Source: Planomonospora sp. ID82291
Lineage (GTDB): Bacteria > Actinomycetota > Actinomycetes > Streptosporangiales > Streptosporangiaceae
Assembly (NCBI RefSeq): GCF_015711645.1
Contig: NZ_JABTEX010000005.1
Location: forward strand, 124,001 to 188,000
Length of the DNA stretch: 64,000 nucleotides
Direction: 5' to 3'
The notes below the pieces were generated by a model, which was not told where the DNA came from, searched no databases, and saw nothing but the letters and a program-made list of their open reading frames with translations. Position numbers and translations under genes: made by a program. Of the stretch, positions 1 through 8,469 are shown in pieces (position 1 is the stretch's first letter; each line of letters begins with the position of its first letter).

Positions 1-539
1 GCCCGGCGCAGCACCTCGTCGTGGGTCGGGTCGCCGCGGACGAAGGCCACGGCGCGGCCGGGCATCGGGTGGGTGGACACGTCGTCCCACGCGCAGAGCA
101 CGAGGTCGCACGGGCCCTCGGCCGCCAGCTCGTCCACGATCTGCTCGGTCCGGCCCGGCGTGTAGCCGAGCAGCACGATGTGGTCCGCCGCCTCCACCGT
201 GACCGCGCCCTGCATCCGCCGTCCCTTCGCTCGTTCCATGACGGCCGTCAGCCGGGTGAAGACCGTGGTGAGCGTCGCGATCCCGCCCACGATGACGTAG
301 GCGCCGACGGCGCGGCCGGCGTCCGAGGTCGGGGAGAAGTCCCCGTAGCCCACGGTCGCGGCGGTGACCACGAAATACCACCAGTAGTTGGCCGGTTCCA
401 CGATCCGGCTGCCCGGGGGCTCCGCCAGCGCCATCAGCGGCCAGCTCGTCGCGAACACGACGCCGAACACCGCCACCGGCGTCCACCAGGCGCTCAGCGC
501 CGCGAGCCGGGCGAGCAGGCGTCCCAGGAAGATCGGCAC
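1..539 (-). CDS. Potassium channel family protein (3' part beyond window)
   Basis: A two-helix K+ channel. The GTG start at 539 is preceded by a strong GGAGGAGG ribosome site. A hydrophobic helix lies at about residues 19-38, the pore helix follows, and the selectivity filter TVGYGD is at residues 62-67. A second helix covers about 77-95. From residue 118 a Rossmann-like segment begins (HIVLLGYTPG), which fits a TrkA-N/RCK regulatory domain. About 179 residues are visible and the C-terminal end runs off the left edge. Family knowledge: such proteins form tetrameric K+ pores gated by ligand binding to the RCK ring in the cytosol. K+ specificity is well supported by the filter; direction and gating ligand are not visible. 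Confidence 0.88.
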   Translation of the reverse strand, partial: MPIFLGRLLARLAALSAWWTPVAVFGVVFATSWPLMALAEPPGSRIVEPANYWWYFVVTAATVGYGDFSPTSDAGRAVGAYVIVGGIATLTTVFTRLTAVMERAKGRRMQGAVTVEAADHIVLLGYTPGRTEQIVDELAAEGPCDLVLCAWDDVSTHPMPGRAVAFVRGDPTHDEVLRR

Positions 540-666
540 GCTCCTCCTCCCGCGCTGCGGCGTCCGGCCGCCGGAGCGGACCCGTTTCCCCCATCTTTCC
601 CTGCGACGGCGGAGCCGTCACCGCCAGATGCTTGCCCGCCGGGCCCGGCCTGCCGTACGGTACTTA

Positions 667-680
667 GGAAAGCGCTTTCC
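667..680. promoter_or_regulatory. Perfect 14-bp LacI-type operator
   Basis: GGAAAGCGCTTTCC is a perfect palindrome with the central GCGC typical of LacI/GalR operators. It ends 18 bases before the ATG at 699 and lies just upstream of the AGGAGG site, so a bound repressor would block the catabolic operon. The LacI-family gene at 3871-4881 is the obvious candidate to bind it. Confidence 0.7.
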
Positions 681-698
681 ATAGGAGGCTCAGAGAGA

Positions 699-1841
699 AT
701 GTCCCCCCGAAGCATCGGCATCGTGATGAACGGTGTCACCGGCCGCATGGGTTACCGTCAGCACCTGGTCAGGTCGGTCCTGGCGATCAACGGGCAGGGC
801 GGCGTGGCACTGTCCGACGGCAGCCGCGTCCTGCTCAGGCCGGTGCTGGTGGGCCGGAACGCCGAGAAGCTCGAGAAGCTCGCCGCCGACCACGGCATCG
901 CCGACTGGACCACCGACCTCGACGCGGCCCTGGCCTCCGACGAGAACCTGATCTACTTCGACGCCCAGGTCACCCAGGCGCGCGTCAAGGCCGTGCTCAA
1001 GGCCATCGAGGCCGGCAAGCACGTCTACGCCGAGAAGCCGACCGCCGAGACGGTCGAGGAGGCCGTCGCGCTGGCCGAGGCCGCCGCGGCCCGGGGCGTC
1101 AAGAACGGCGTCGTGCAGGACAAGCTGTTCCTGCCGGGCCTGCTCAAGCTCAAGCGCCTGATCGACGGCGGGTTCTTCGGCCGGATCCTCTCGGTGCGCG
1201 GCGAGTTCGGCTACTGGGTCTTCGAGGGCGACTGGCAGACCGCCCAGCGCCCCTCGTGGAACTACCGCGCCGAGGACGGCGGCGGCATCGTGCTCGACAT
1301 GTTCCCGCACTGGGCCTACGTGCTGGAGAACCTGTTCGGCCGGGTCCGCTCGGTCTACGCCCAGGCCGTCACCCACATCCCCGAGCGGGTGGACGAGCGG
1401 GGCGAGGCCTACCCCGCCACCGCCGACGACGCCGCCTACGGCGTCTTCGAGCTGGAGGGCGGGATCATCGCGCAGATCAACTCCTCCTGGAGCGTCCGGG
1501 TCAACCGCGACGAGCTGGTGGAGTTCCAGGTGGACGGCACGCACGGCAGCGCCGTCGCGGGCCTGCGCAACTGCCGCGTCCAACACCGGGCCACCACCCC
1601 CAAGCCCGTCTGGAACCCCGACCTGCCCGTCACCGCGCGCTTCCGCGACGACTGGCAGGAGGTCCCGGACAACACCGAGTTCGACAACGGCTTCAAGATC
1701 CAGTGGGAGATGTTCGTCCGCCACGTGCTGGAGGACGCGCCGTTCCCCTACGACTTCGCCTCCGGGGCGCGCGGCGTCCGCCTCGCCGAGCTGGGCCTGC
1801 GCTCCTCCGCCGAGGGCCGCCGCCTGCCGGTGGAGCCGTGA
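699..1841 (+). CDS. Gfo/Idh/MocA family NAD(P)-dependent oxidoreductase
   Basis: Predicted 380-residue sugar or polyol dehydrogenase, first gene of a three-gene operon. The N-terminal Rossmann segment (about residues 6-18, IGIVMNGVTGRMG) is a variant dinucleotide-binding motif, and the family EKP motif (YAEKPTAE) is near residue 112. The C-terminal half has the alpha/beta substrate domain of the family. The ATG at 699 is chosen because an ATAGGAGG ribosome site sits 10 bases upstream; the frame also runs far upstream without a start of similar quality. The gene overlaps the next by GTGA (1838-1841), which indicates translational coupling. Regulation by the LacI protein encoded downstream is likely through the palindrome at 667-680. 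The substrate cannot be read from sequence; inositol- or aldose-type substrates are the family norm. Confidence 0.88.
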   Translation: MSPRSIGIVMNGVTGRMGYRQHLVRSVLAINGQGGVALSDGSRVLLRPVLVGRNAEKLEKLAADHGIADWTTDLDAALASDENLIYFDAQVTQARVKAVLKAIEAGKHVYAEKPTAETVEEAVALAEAAAARGVKNGVVQDKLFLPGLLKLKRLIDGGFFGRILSVRGEFGYWVFEGDWQTAQRPSWNYRAEDGGGIVLDMFPHWAYVLENLFGRVRSVYAQAVTHIPERVDERGEAYPATADDAAYGVFELEGGIIAQINSSWSVRVNRDELVEFQVDGTHGSAVAGLRNCRVQHRATTPKPVWNPDLPVTARFRDDWQEVPDNTEFDNGFKIQWEMFVRHVLEDAPFPYDFASGARGVRLAELGLRSSAEGRRLPVEP

Positions 1842-2971
1842 CGCGCATCGTGCTCCCCGGCGGGGAGCACACCCTGCGTGAGCCGGTGGCCTGGGAGCGG
1901 CCCGCCGGACCGCCGCGGAGCCGGATCGTCTACGCCGCCGCCCACGTGGTCGCCGACCCGCTCGGCGACAACACCCCCGGCTCCCCCGCCGCCGTCGACT
2001 GGGACGCCACGCTGCGCTTCCGCCGCCACCTGTGGTCGTACGGCCTGCGGGTCGCCGACGCCATGGACACCGCGCAGCGCAACATGGGCCTGGACTGGGC
2101 CGCCACCGGCGAGCTCATCCGGCGCAGCGCGGCCGAGGCGGCGGAGTTCGGCGACCCGGCCGCGCTGGTGGCCTGCGGAGCGGGCACCGACCACGCCCCG
2201 GACGCCGGAACGCTGGACGAGGTGGTGGCCGCCTACACCGAGCAGATCGAGACCGTCCGCGGCGCCGGGGCCGGGGTCGTCCTGATGGCCAGCCGGCAGC
2301 TCGCCCGGATCGCCCGGGGCCCGGAGGACTACCACGCGGTCTACGGCACGCTGCTCTCGCAGACCGACCGGCCGGTGATCCTGCACTGGCTGGGCGAGAT
2401 GTTCGACCCGAACCTGGCCGGCTACTGGGGCTCGCGGGACGTGGCCGAGGCCACCGCCTCGTTCCTGGAGCTGATCCGCGGGCACGCGGCGGCGGTGGAC
2501 GGGGTCAAGGTCTCGCTGCTGGACGCCGAGCACGAGATCGCGCTGCGGGCGGCGCTGCCGGAGGGCGTGAGGCTCTACACCGGCGACGACTTCAACTACC
2601 CGTCCCTGATCGCCTCCGGCAGCCACGCGCTGCTGGGCATCTTCGACGCGATCGCCCCGGCGGCCTCCGCGGCCCTGGCGGCGCTCGACGCCGGGGACCT
2701 CGCCCGCTACGAGGAGATCATGGCCCCGACGGTCCCGCTCTCCCGGAAGATCTTCGAGGCGCCGACCTACCACTACAAGACCGGCATCGTCTTCCTGGCC
2801 TGGCTCAACGGCCACCAGGACGCGTTCGCCATGGTCAACGGCGCCCAGGCGGCCCGGTCGCTGCCGCACCTGGCCGAGGTGTTCCGGCTGGCCGACGCCG
2901 CGGGCCTGCTGAGCGACCCCGACCTGGCCGTGCGCCGCATGCGCTCGCTGCTGGAGGTGCACGGACTGTGA
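1838..2971 (+). CDS. DUF993 family, dihydrodipicolinate-synthase-like TIM-barrel protein
   Basis: 377 residues, GTG start overlapping the upstream stop by four bases. The sequence matches what I know of DUF993, often labelled dihydrodipicolinate synthase family: early motif AAAHVVADP, then WDATLRFRRHLWSYGL, AMDTAQRNMGLDW, and a late segment YTGDDFNYP. A DHDPS-type class I aldolase would use a Schiff-base lysine; VDGVKVSLLD (about residues 225-234) has a lysine in a place that could serve this role, which is inference. The setting between an oxidoreductase and a sugar isomerase-like protein suggests cleavage or rearrangement of a keto-sugar acid. It ends with another GTGA overlap with the next gene. 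The biochemical role of this family is, to my knowledge, not established. Confidence 0.82.
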   Translation: MTRIVLPGGEHTLREPVAWERPAGPPRSRIVYAAAHVVADPLGDNTPGSPAAVDWDATLRFRRHLWSYGLRVADAMDTAQRNMGLDWAATGELIRRSAAEAAEFGDPAALVACGAGTDHAPDAGTLDEVVAAYTEQIETVRGAGAGVVLMASRQLARIARGPEDYHAVYGTLLSQTDRPVILHWLGEMFDPNLAGYWGSRDVAEATASFLELIRGHAAAVDGVKVSLLDAEHEIALRAALPEGVRLYTGDDFNYPSLIASGSHALLGIFDAIAPAASAALAALDAGDLARYEEIMAPTVPLSRKIFEAPTYHYKTGIVFLAWLNGHQDAFAMVNGAQAARSLPHLAEVFRLADAAGLLSDPDLAVRRMRSLLEVHGL

Positions 2972-3852
2972 CACGACCCGTGACACCGGCTGCGGCACCG
3001 GCTGCGACGCCGAGAGGGAGCCGCCTGTCCCTCAACCAGTGGACGACCAGGCGCTGGTCGGTGGCCGAGGCCGTCGACGGGTGCGTACGGCACGGCGTCG
3101 AGGCCATCGGCCTGTGGCGGCAGGACGTCGCCGCGCAGGGCCTGGCCGAGACCGTGAGGCGGGTGGCCGACGCCGGGCTGCGCGTGTCGTCGCTCTGCCG
3201 GGGCGGTTTCCTCACCTCCGGGGACGCCGCCGCGCTGGACGACAACCGCCGGGCGATCGACGAGGCGGCCGCGCTGGGCGCCCCGTGCCTGGTCATGGTG
3301 GTCGGCGGGCTGCCCGGGGTGGTCCCCGGCGAGCCGCTCGGCGCGGTCGACCGCGATCTCGCGGGGGCCCGGGAGCGGGTCGCCGAGGCGCTGGCCGTCC
3401 TGGCGCCGTACGCCGGTGAGCGCGGGGTGCGGCTGGCCCTGGAGCCGCTCCACCCGATGTACTGCGCCGACCGGGCCGTGCTGTCCACCCTCGGGCAGGC
3501 GCTGGACCTGGCCGAGCGGCACCCGGCCGAGCAGGTCGGCGTGGTCGTCGACACCTTCCACGTGTGGTGGGACCCGCAGGTGCTGGAGCAGATCGCCCGC
3601 GCCGGGGAGCGGATCGCCTCCTACCAGGTGTGCGACTTCCTGCACCCGCTCCCGGACGACGTGCTGCTCGGCCGGGGGGTGATGGGCGACGGCGTGATCG
3701 ACTTCGCGCCGCTCACCGCGGCCGTGGCCGCGGCGGGCTACACCGGCGACATCGAGGTGGAGATCTTCAACGCCGACGTCTGGGCCGCCGACCCCGACGA
3801 GGTCCTGGCCCGGGTGAAGGCCAGGTTCGGCGAGCTGGTCGCCTCCTGCTGA
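2968..3852 (+). CDS. Sugar phosphate isomerase/epimerase family (xylose-isomerase-like TIM barrel)
   Basis: 294 residues, GTG start overlapping the stop of the DUF993 gene. Typical AP-endonuclease-2/xylose-isomerase-like barrel of the IolE/TIM type: GVEAIGLW strand, LALEPLHP (metal-site Glu), VVVDTFHVWWDP (Asp/His metal ligands), and a final IEVEIFN strand whose Glu is the usual last metal ligand. These positions fit a divalent-metal isomerase or dehydratase acting on a keto-sugar. It is the last gene of the operon; a strong hairpin at 3865-3893 follows. Together with the upstream dehydrogenase and DUF993 protein it forms a complete-looking degradation module, but no transporter for the substrate is adjacent. 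Confidence 0.84.
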   Translation: MTRPVTPAAAPAATPRGSRLSLNQWTTRRWSVAEAVDGCVRHGVEAIGLWRQDVAAQGLAETVRRVADAGLRVSSLCRGGFLTSGDAAALDDNRRAIDEAAALGAPCLVMVVGGLPGVVPGEPLGAVDRDLAGARERVAEALAVLAPYAGERGVRLALEPLHPMYCADRAVLSTLGQALDLAERHPAEQVGVVVDTFHVWWDPQVLEQIARAGERIASYQVCDFLHPLPDDVLLGRGVMGDGVIDFAPLTAAVAAAGYTGDIEVEIFNADVWAADPDEVLARVKARFGELVASC

Positions 3853-3864
3853 CCGGCGGGCCCG

Positions 3865-3893
3865 GGGGCCTCACCCCTGCGGGGTCAGGCCCC
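3865..3893. terminator. Bidirectional hairpin between catabolic operon and lacI-type gene
   Basis: GGGGCCT c ACCCC tgc GGGGT c AGGCCCC forms a 12-bp stem with one internal mismatch and a 3-base loop. It overlaps the stop codon of the convergent LacI-type gene. No U-run follows on either side, which is common in high-GC actinomycetes. Confidence 0.6.
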
Positions 3894-4881
3894 TGGTGCT
3901 CCCGCGCAGGACGACCTCGCCGGACACCCGCTCGGTCCGGGGCTCCTGCGCCTCCTCCGACGGGCCGAGGGCGAGCTCCAGCGCGCGGGCGCCCATGTCG
4001 GAGAGCGGGAGCCGTACCGTCGTCAGCGAGGGGACGAGGTCGCGCAGGGTGGCGATGTCGTCGAACCCGGCGACCGAGACGTCCTGCGGCACCCGGATCC
4101 CGCGGTCCCGGAACGACGCCAGCGCGCCCACCGCCATCACGTCGTTGACCGCGAACACGCAGGTGGCGTCGGTGACCTCGGCCGCGGCCCGGTAGCCGCC
4201 GTCGCGGTCGAAGGTGCCGTGCACGAGCTGCGGCGCGGGCAGGCCCAGCCCGGCGAGCGCCCCGGTGAACCCGGAGACCCGGTCCTGGGCGGTGATCAGC
4301 CAGGGCGGCCCGGCCAGCACGGCGAAGCGCCGGTGCCCCAGGCCGGCCAGGGAGCGGGCGAGCTCGGCGGCGCCCTCGGCGTTGCCGGGGGCCACCGTGT
4401 CGGCGCCGAGCAGGTCCTGGCCGACGCAGGCGATCCGGCCGCCGGTCGCCCGGTAGCGGTCGAGCTCCTCGCGCAGCCGCCGGGTCACCCCGGGGTTCGC
4501 GATCCGGGACCCGGCCAGCAGCACCGCGCGCACGCGCTGCGCGTTCAGGGTCGCGACGTAGGCGATCTCCCGCTCCGGGTCGCGGTGCGTGGTGGCGACC
4601 ATCACCATCAGCCCCTGCTCCTCGGCCACCCGCATCGCCCCGTCGGCGAGCGCGGCGAAGTAGGGGTCGGTCAGGTCGTGGACCACGAGGCCGATCACGT
4701 TGCTGGCCCCGCGGGCGAGCGTCTGCGCCGCCACGTTCGTGCGGTAGCCCAGCTGCCGGGCGGCCTGCTCCACCTTGGCCCGCAGGGACGCGCCCACCTG
4801 CCGGGTGCTCCCGTTGAGCACCCGGGAGGCCGTGGCGAGGGAGACCCCCGCGTGCCTGGCGACATCTTCGAGCGTGACCAC
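3871..4881 (-). CDS. LacI family transcriptional regulator
   Basis: 336 residues. The N-terminal helix-turn-helix (VTLEDVARHAGVSLATASRV) and hinge (AAQTLARGASNVIGLVV) are classic LacI/GalR, followed by a periplasmic-binding-type sensor domain ending in FDDIATLRDLVPSLTTV. The GTG at 4881 is chosen over longer frames because AGGAGG is placed six bases upstream and because the HTH starts exactly here. The gene converges on the three-gene catabolic operon. It has its own imperfect operator (4893-4908) overlapping its ribosome-site region, so autorepression is likely, and the operon promoter carries a perfect GCGC-centred palindrome. The effector is presumably the unknown sugar or its phosphate. 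Confidence 0.92.
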   Translation of the reverse strand: MVTLEDVARHAGVSLATASRVLNGSTRQVGASLRAKVEQAARQLGYRTNVAAQTLARGASNVIGLVVHDLTDPYFAALADGAMRVAEEQGLMVMVATTHRDPEREIAYVATLNAQRVRAVLLAGSRIANPGVTRRLREELDRYRATGGRIACVGQDLLGADTVAPGNAEGAAELARSLAGLGHRRFAVLAGPPWLITAQDRVSGFTGALAGLGLPAPQLVHGTFDRDGGYRAAAEVTDATCVFAVNDVMAVGALASFRDRGIRVPQDVSVAGFDDIATLRDLVPSLTTVRLPLSDMGARALELALGPSEEAQEPRTERVSGEVVLRGSTRGLTPQG

Positions 4882-4892
4882 GGGCGACCTCC

Positions 4893-4908
4893 TGGAAAAC
4901 GATTGCCA
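4893..4908. promoter_or_regulatory. LacI-type operator in the leader of the LacI-type gene
   Basis: TGGAAAACGATTGCCA is a 16-bp dyad with 12 of 16 positions symmetric and a central CG, typical for LacI proteins. It begins directly upstream of the AGGAGG ribosome site of the gene starting at 4881, a good place for autorepression. Confidence 0.6.
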
Positions 4909-5082
4909 ATCTTGCCAGAGACGATCCCCGCGGCGCACCTTCCCGGGGTAGGCCTCTGGCTGCGGGCACTCCTCGGACGCTCCTCGGGCACTCCTCGGGC
5001 GCCGGCGGGGACGCGCGGGGCCGGTGCGGGAGGGCTCAGCGCGACGCGCCCGGATCCGGTCCGCCCGGTCCGCGCCAAACGT

Positions 5083-5100
5083 TGTTACCGACCAGTAGCA
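5083..5100. promoter_or_regulatory. Candidate TetR-type operator upstream of fadA
   Basis: TGTTACCGACCAGTAGCA is an imperfect 18-bp dyad (TGnTACnG / CnGTAnCA), 37 bases before the fadA start. Fatty-acid genes of actinobacteria are often controlled by TetR-type acyl-CoA sensors, so a role in fad regulation is a reasonable inference. No regulator gene is adjacent. Confidence 0.4.
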
Positions 5101-5136
5101 TGTCCGTGTAGCCACCCATCAACGAGGAGCGAACCC

Positions 5137-6336
5137 GTGCCTTCGTCTCGTGACGTCGTATTCGTCGACGGAGTGCGCACGCCCTTCGGCAAGTCGGGCC
5201 CCAAGGGCCTGTACGCCGAAACGCGCGCCGACGACCTGGTGATCCGCGTCATCCGCGAGCTGATCCGGCGTAATCCGAATCTGCCGCCGGAGCGCGTCGA
5301 CGAGGTGGCCATCGCCGCCACCACCCAGATCGGCGACCAGGGGCTGACCATCGGCCGCTCCGCCGCCGTCCTGGCCGGGCTGCCCAAGAGCGTCCCCGGC
5401 TACGCGATCGACCGCATGTGCGCCGGCGCCATGACCGCGGTGACCTCGGTCGCCGGCGGCATCGCCTTCGGCGCCTACGACGTGGCCATCGCCGGCGGCG
5501 TCGAGCACATGGGCCGCCACCCGATGGGCGAGGGCGTCGACCCCAACCCCCGGTTCGTGGCCGAGCAGATCGTGGACGGCTCCGCCCTGGTCATGGGCAT
5601 GACCGCGGAGAACCTGCACGACCGCTACCCGACCATCTCCAAGGAGCGCGCGGACGCCTTCGCCCTCGCCTCCCAGGAGAAGGTCGCCAAGGCCTACGCC
5701 GACGGCAGGATCCAGCCCGACCTGGTCCCGGTGGCCGTGCGCTCGGCGGAGCGGGGCTGGGGCCTGGCCACCGCCGACGAGGCGCCCCGCCCCGGCACCA
5801 CGCTGGAGGGCCTGGCCTCGCTCAAGACCCCGTTCCGGTCGCACGGCCGGGTCACCGCGGGCAACGCCTCCGGGATCAACGACGGCGCCACCGGCTGCAT
5901 CGTGGCCGCCGCCGACGTCGCCGCCGAGCTGGGCCTGACCGCCAAGATGCGCCTGGTCTCCTACGCCTTCGCCGGCGTCGACCCCGAGGTGATGGGCGTC
6001 GGCCCGATCCCGTCGACCGAGCGGGCGCTGCGCCTGGCCGGGCTCTCCATCGGCGACATCGGCCTGTTCGAGATCAACGAGGCCTTCGCCGTGCAGGTGC
6101 TGGCCTTCCTGGAGCACTTCGGCATCGCCGACGACGACGACCGGGTGAACCCCTACGGCGGCGCGATCGCCTTCGGCCACCCGCTCGCCTCCTCCGGCGT
6201 GCGCCTCATGACCCAGCTCGCCCGCGAGTTCGGCGAGCGCCCCGACGTCCGGTACGGCGTCACCACGATGTGCGTCGGCATGGGCATGGGCGGAACGGTC
6301 ATCTGGGAGAACCTCGCCTGGGAAGGTGCGAAGTGA
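5137..6336 (+). CDS. fadA: Acetyl-CoA C-acyltransferase (3-ketoacyl-CoA thiolase)
   Basis: 399 residues, full length for the thiolase family. It catalyses thiolytic cleavage of 3-ketoacyl-CoA in the last step of beta-oxidation. The nucleophilic Cys95 lies in DRMCAGAM, the NEAFAVQ motif is near residue 315, the catalytic His is in GGAIAFGHPL, and the second Cys is in TTMCVGMGMGG. The GTG start at 5137 has GAGGAG eight bases upstream. The gene overlaps fadB by GTGA, so the two subunits of the trifunctional-type complex are probably made in equal amounts. The order fadA-fadB is as commonly found in actinobacteria. A dyad at 5083-5100 may control the pair. Confidence 0.95.
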   Translation: MPSSRDVVFVDGVRTPFGKSGPKGLYAETRADDLVIRVIRELIRRNPNLPPERVDEVAIAATTQIGDQGLTIGRSAAVLAGLPKSVPGYAIDRMCAGAMTAVTSVAGGIAFGAYDVAIAGGVEHMGRHPMGEGVDPNPRFVAEQIVDGSALVMGMTAENLHDRYPTISKERADAFALASQEKVAKAYADGRIQPDLVPVAVRSAERGWGLATADEAPRPGTTLEGLASLKTPFRSHGRVTAGNASGINDGATGCIVAAADVAAELGLTAKMRLVSYAFAGVDPEVMGVGPIPSTERALRLAGLSIGDIGLFEINEAFAVQVLAFLEHFGIADDDDRVNPYGGAIAFGHPLASSGVRLMTQLAREFGERPDVRYGVTTMCVGMGMGGTVIWENLAWEGAK

Positions 6337-8405
6337 CGGATATCAAGGAACTGTTCGCCGACGAGGTCGTCACCAGGGCGGCCGTCCGCGACGTCGAGCT
6401 GCCCTACGGCGCCGGCACGATGGCCCTGATCACGCTGGACAACGGCTTCGACCACACCAAGCCGTCGACCTTCGGCCCGGCCGGCCTGACCTCGCTGAAC
6501 GAGGCCCTCGACGCGGTCGCGGGCCGCAGCGACCTGGTCGCGGTGGGCGTGACCGGCAAGCCGTTCGTCTTCGCGGTCGGCGCCGACCTCAAGGGCGCCG
6601 CCCTGGTCTCGCAGCGCGAGCAGGCACTGGCCATCGGCAGGCTGGGCCACGACGTGTTCCGCCGCCTCGGCGAGCTGGACGTGCCGTCGTTCGCGTTCGT
6701 CAACGGCGCGGCGATGGGCGGCGGCCTGGAGGTCGCCCTGCACTGCACCTACCGGACCGTCTCCTCCGGCGTGCCCGCGGTGGCGCTGCCCGAGTGCTTC
6801 CTCGGCCTGGTCCCCGGCTGGGGCGGCACCCAGCTGCTCCCCCGCCTGATCGGCCCGGCGAACGCGGTCAAGCTGATCATCGAGAACCCGCTCTCCCAGA
6901 ACCGGATGATCAAGGGCCGGGACGCCTTCGCGCTGGGCGTCGCCGACGCGATGTTCGAGCCCGCCGACTTCCTGGAGGAGTCGCTGCGCTGGGCGGCCCA
7001 GGTGCTCCGCGGCGAGGTGGAGGTCTCCCGGACCGACCACACCGCCGAGGACTGGTCGCCGGTGGTCGACGGCGCCCGCGCGCTGCTCGACCTGAAGCTG
7101 CACGGCGCCAGCCCGGCCCCCTACCGGGCGCTGGAGCTGGTCGCGCTGGCCCGCACCGCCTCCCGGGACGAGGGCTTCGACGCCGAGGACGCGGCCCTGG
7201 CCGACCTCCTCATGGGCGACGAGCTGCGCGCCGGGCTGTACGCCTTCGACCTGGTGCAGCGCCGTGCCAAGCGGCCCGCCGGGGCCCCGGACAAGGCGCT
7301 GGCCCGCACGGTCACCAAGGTCGGCGTCGTCGGCGCCGGCCTGATGGCCTCGCAGATGGCGCTGCTGTTCGCCCGCCGCCTGGAGGTCCCGGTCGTGCTG
7401 ACCGACCTGGACCGGGCCCGCCTGGACAAGGGCGTCGGCTACGTGCACGCCGAGGTCGACAAGCTGCTCGGCAAGGGCCGGATCACCGGCGACCAGGCCA
7501 ACCGCCTCAAGGCCCTGGTGACCGGCTCGCTGACCAAGGACGCGTTCGCCGACGCCGACTTCGTCATCGAGGCCGTGTTCGAGGACATGAAGGTCAAGCA
7601 GCAGGTGTTCGCCGAGGTCGAGGCCGTGGTCTCCGAGACCTGCGTGCTGGCCACCAACACCTCCTCGCTCTCGCTGACCGAGATGGGCTCGAAGCTGGCG
7701 CACCCCGAGCGCCTGGTGGGCTTCCACTTCTTCAACCCGGTCGCGGTGATGCCGCTGCTGGAGATCATCCGCGGCCACGCCACGGACGACGCCACGCTCG
7801 CCACGGCGTTCGCGGTCGGCCGGTCGCTGAAGAAGTCCAGCGTGCTGGTGAAGGACGCCCCGGCGTTCGTCGTCAACCGGCTGCTGACCCGCTTCATGGG
7901 CGAGGTCATCGCCGCCGTGGACGAGGGAACCCCGCTGGAGCTCGCCGAGCACGCGCTCGACGACCTCGGCCTGCCGATGACCCCGTTCGCGCTGCTGCAG
8001 CTGGTCGGCCCGGCCGTCGGCCTGCACGTCGCCGAGACCCTGCACGCGGCCTTCCCCGACCGCTTCGGCGTCTCGGAGAACATGGCGAAGCTGGTCGCGG
8101 CGGGCAAGCCCGGCGTCTACGGCGCGGACTTCTCCCTCGACCCGGAGGCGGTGGCGATCTTCTCCGGCGGCGCCTCCCCGTCCACGGCCGAGCAGGTGCG
8201 CGAGCGGGTGCTGCGCGCCCTCGCGCAGGAGATCCGCCTCATGCTGGAGGAGGGCGTGGTCGCCGCGGCCCAGGACATCGACCTGTGCATGATCCTGGGT
8301 GCGGGCTGGCCGTTCCACCTGGGCGGCGTCACCCCGTTCCTGGACCGGTCCGGCGTCGCCGAGCCGCGCTTCCTGGAGCCGGGCGTGGCCTCCGTGCCCG
8401 CCTGA
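6333..8405 (+). CDS. fadB: Fatty acid oxidation complex alpha subunit (enoyl-CoA hydratase / 3-hydroxyacyl-CoA dehydrogenase)
   Basis: 690 residues, two-enzyme fusion. The N-terminal crotonase domain (about residues 20-220) shows the oxyanion-hole segments FAVGADLKG and NGAAMGGGLE and the acid-base Glu region ALPECFLGLVPGWGGT. The middle Rossmann domain (about 328-510) begins KVGVVGAGLMASQM and contains NTSSLSLTEM and GFHFFNPVAVMPL, where the His is the dehydrogenase catalytic residue. The C-terminal 3HCDH domain starts at VKDAPAFVVNRLLTRFMGE. Together with FadA it performs hydration, oxidation and thiolysis of acyl-CoA in the cytosol. GTG start overlaps the fadA stop. The gene ends before a long hairpin (8423-8466). 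Confidence 0.94.
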   Translation: MTDIKELFADEVVTRAAVRDVELPYGAGTMALITLDNGFDHTKPSTFGPAGLTSLNEALDAVAGRSDLVAVGVTGKPFVFAVGADLKGAALVSQREQALAIGRLGHDVFRRLGELDVPSFAFVNGAAMGGGLEVALHCTYRTVSSGVPAVALPECFLGLVPGWGGTQLLPRLIGPANAVKLIIENPLSQNRMIKGRDAFALGVADAMFEPADFLEESLRWAAQVLRGEVEVSRTDHTAEDWSPVVDGARALLDLKLHGASPAPYRALELVALARTASRDEGFDAEDAALADLLMGDELRAGLYAFDLVQRRAKRPAGAPDKALARTVTKVGVVGAGLMASQMALLFARRLEVPVVLTDLDRARLDKGVGYVHAEVDKLLGKGRITGDQANRLKALVTGSLTKDAFADADFVIEAVFEDMKVKQQVFAEVEAVVSETCVLATNTSSLSLTEMGSKLAHPERLVGFHFFNPVAVMPLLEIIRGHATDDATLATAFAVGRSLKKSSVLVKDAPAFVVNRLLTRFMGEVIAAVDEGTPLELAEHALDDLGLPMTPFALLQLVGPAVGLHVAETLHAAFPDRFGVSENMAKLVAAGKPGVYGADFSLDPEAVAIFSGGASPSTAEQVRERVLRALAQEIRLMLEEGVVAAAQDIDLCMILGAGWPFHLGGVTPFLDRSGVAEPRFLEPGVASVPA

Positions 8406-8422
8406 CGGCCCCGGCCGTCCAC

Positions 8423-8466
8423 GGGGCCCGTCCCGCGCCTCCTCCGGGGGACGCGGGGCGGGCCCC
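8423..8466. terminator. Hairpin terminator between fadB and convergent permease
   Basis: A 15-bp stem (GGGGCCCGTCCCGCG pairing with 8452-8466, one G-U) encloses a 14-base loop. It lies between two convergent genes and can act in both directions. Confidence 0.65.
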
Positions 8467-8469
8467 GCC

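Noticed and set aside
690-1724. Long antisense frames opposite most genes (for example opposite the oxidoreductase at 699-1841)
   Set aside because: They are typical shadows of high-GC genes, rich in Gly, Val, Arg and Asp runs without domain motifs, ribosome sites or sensible starts.
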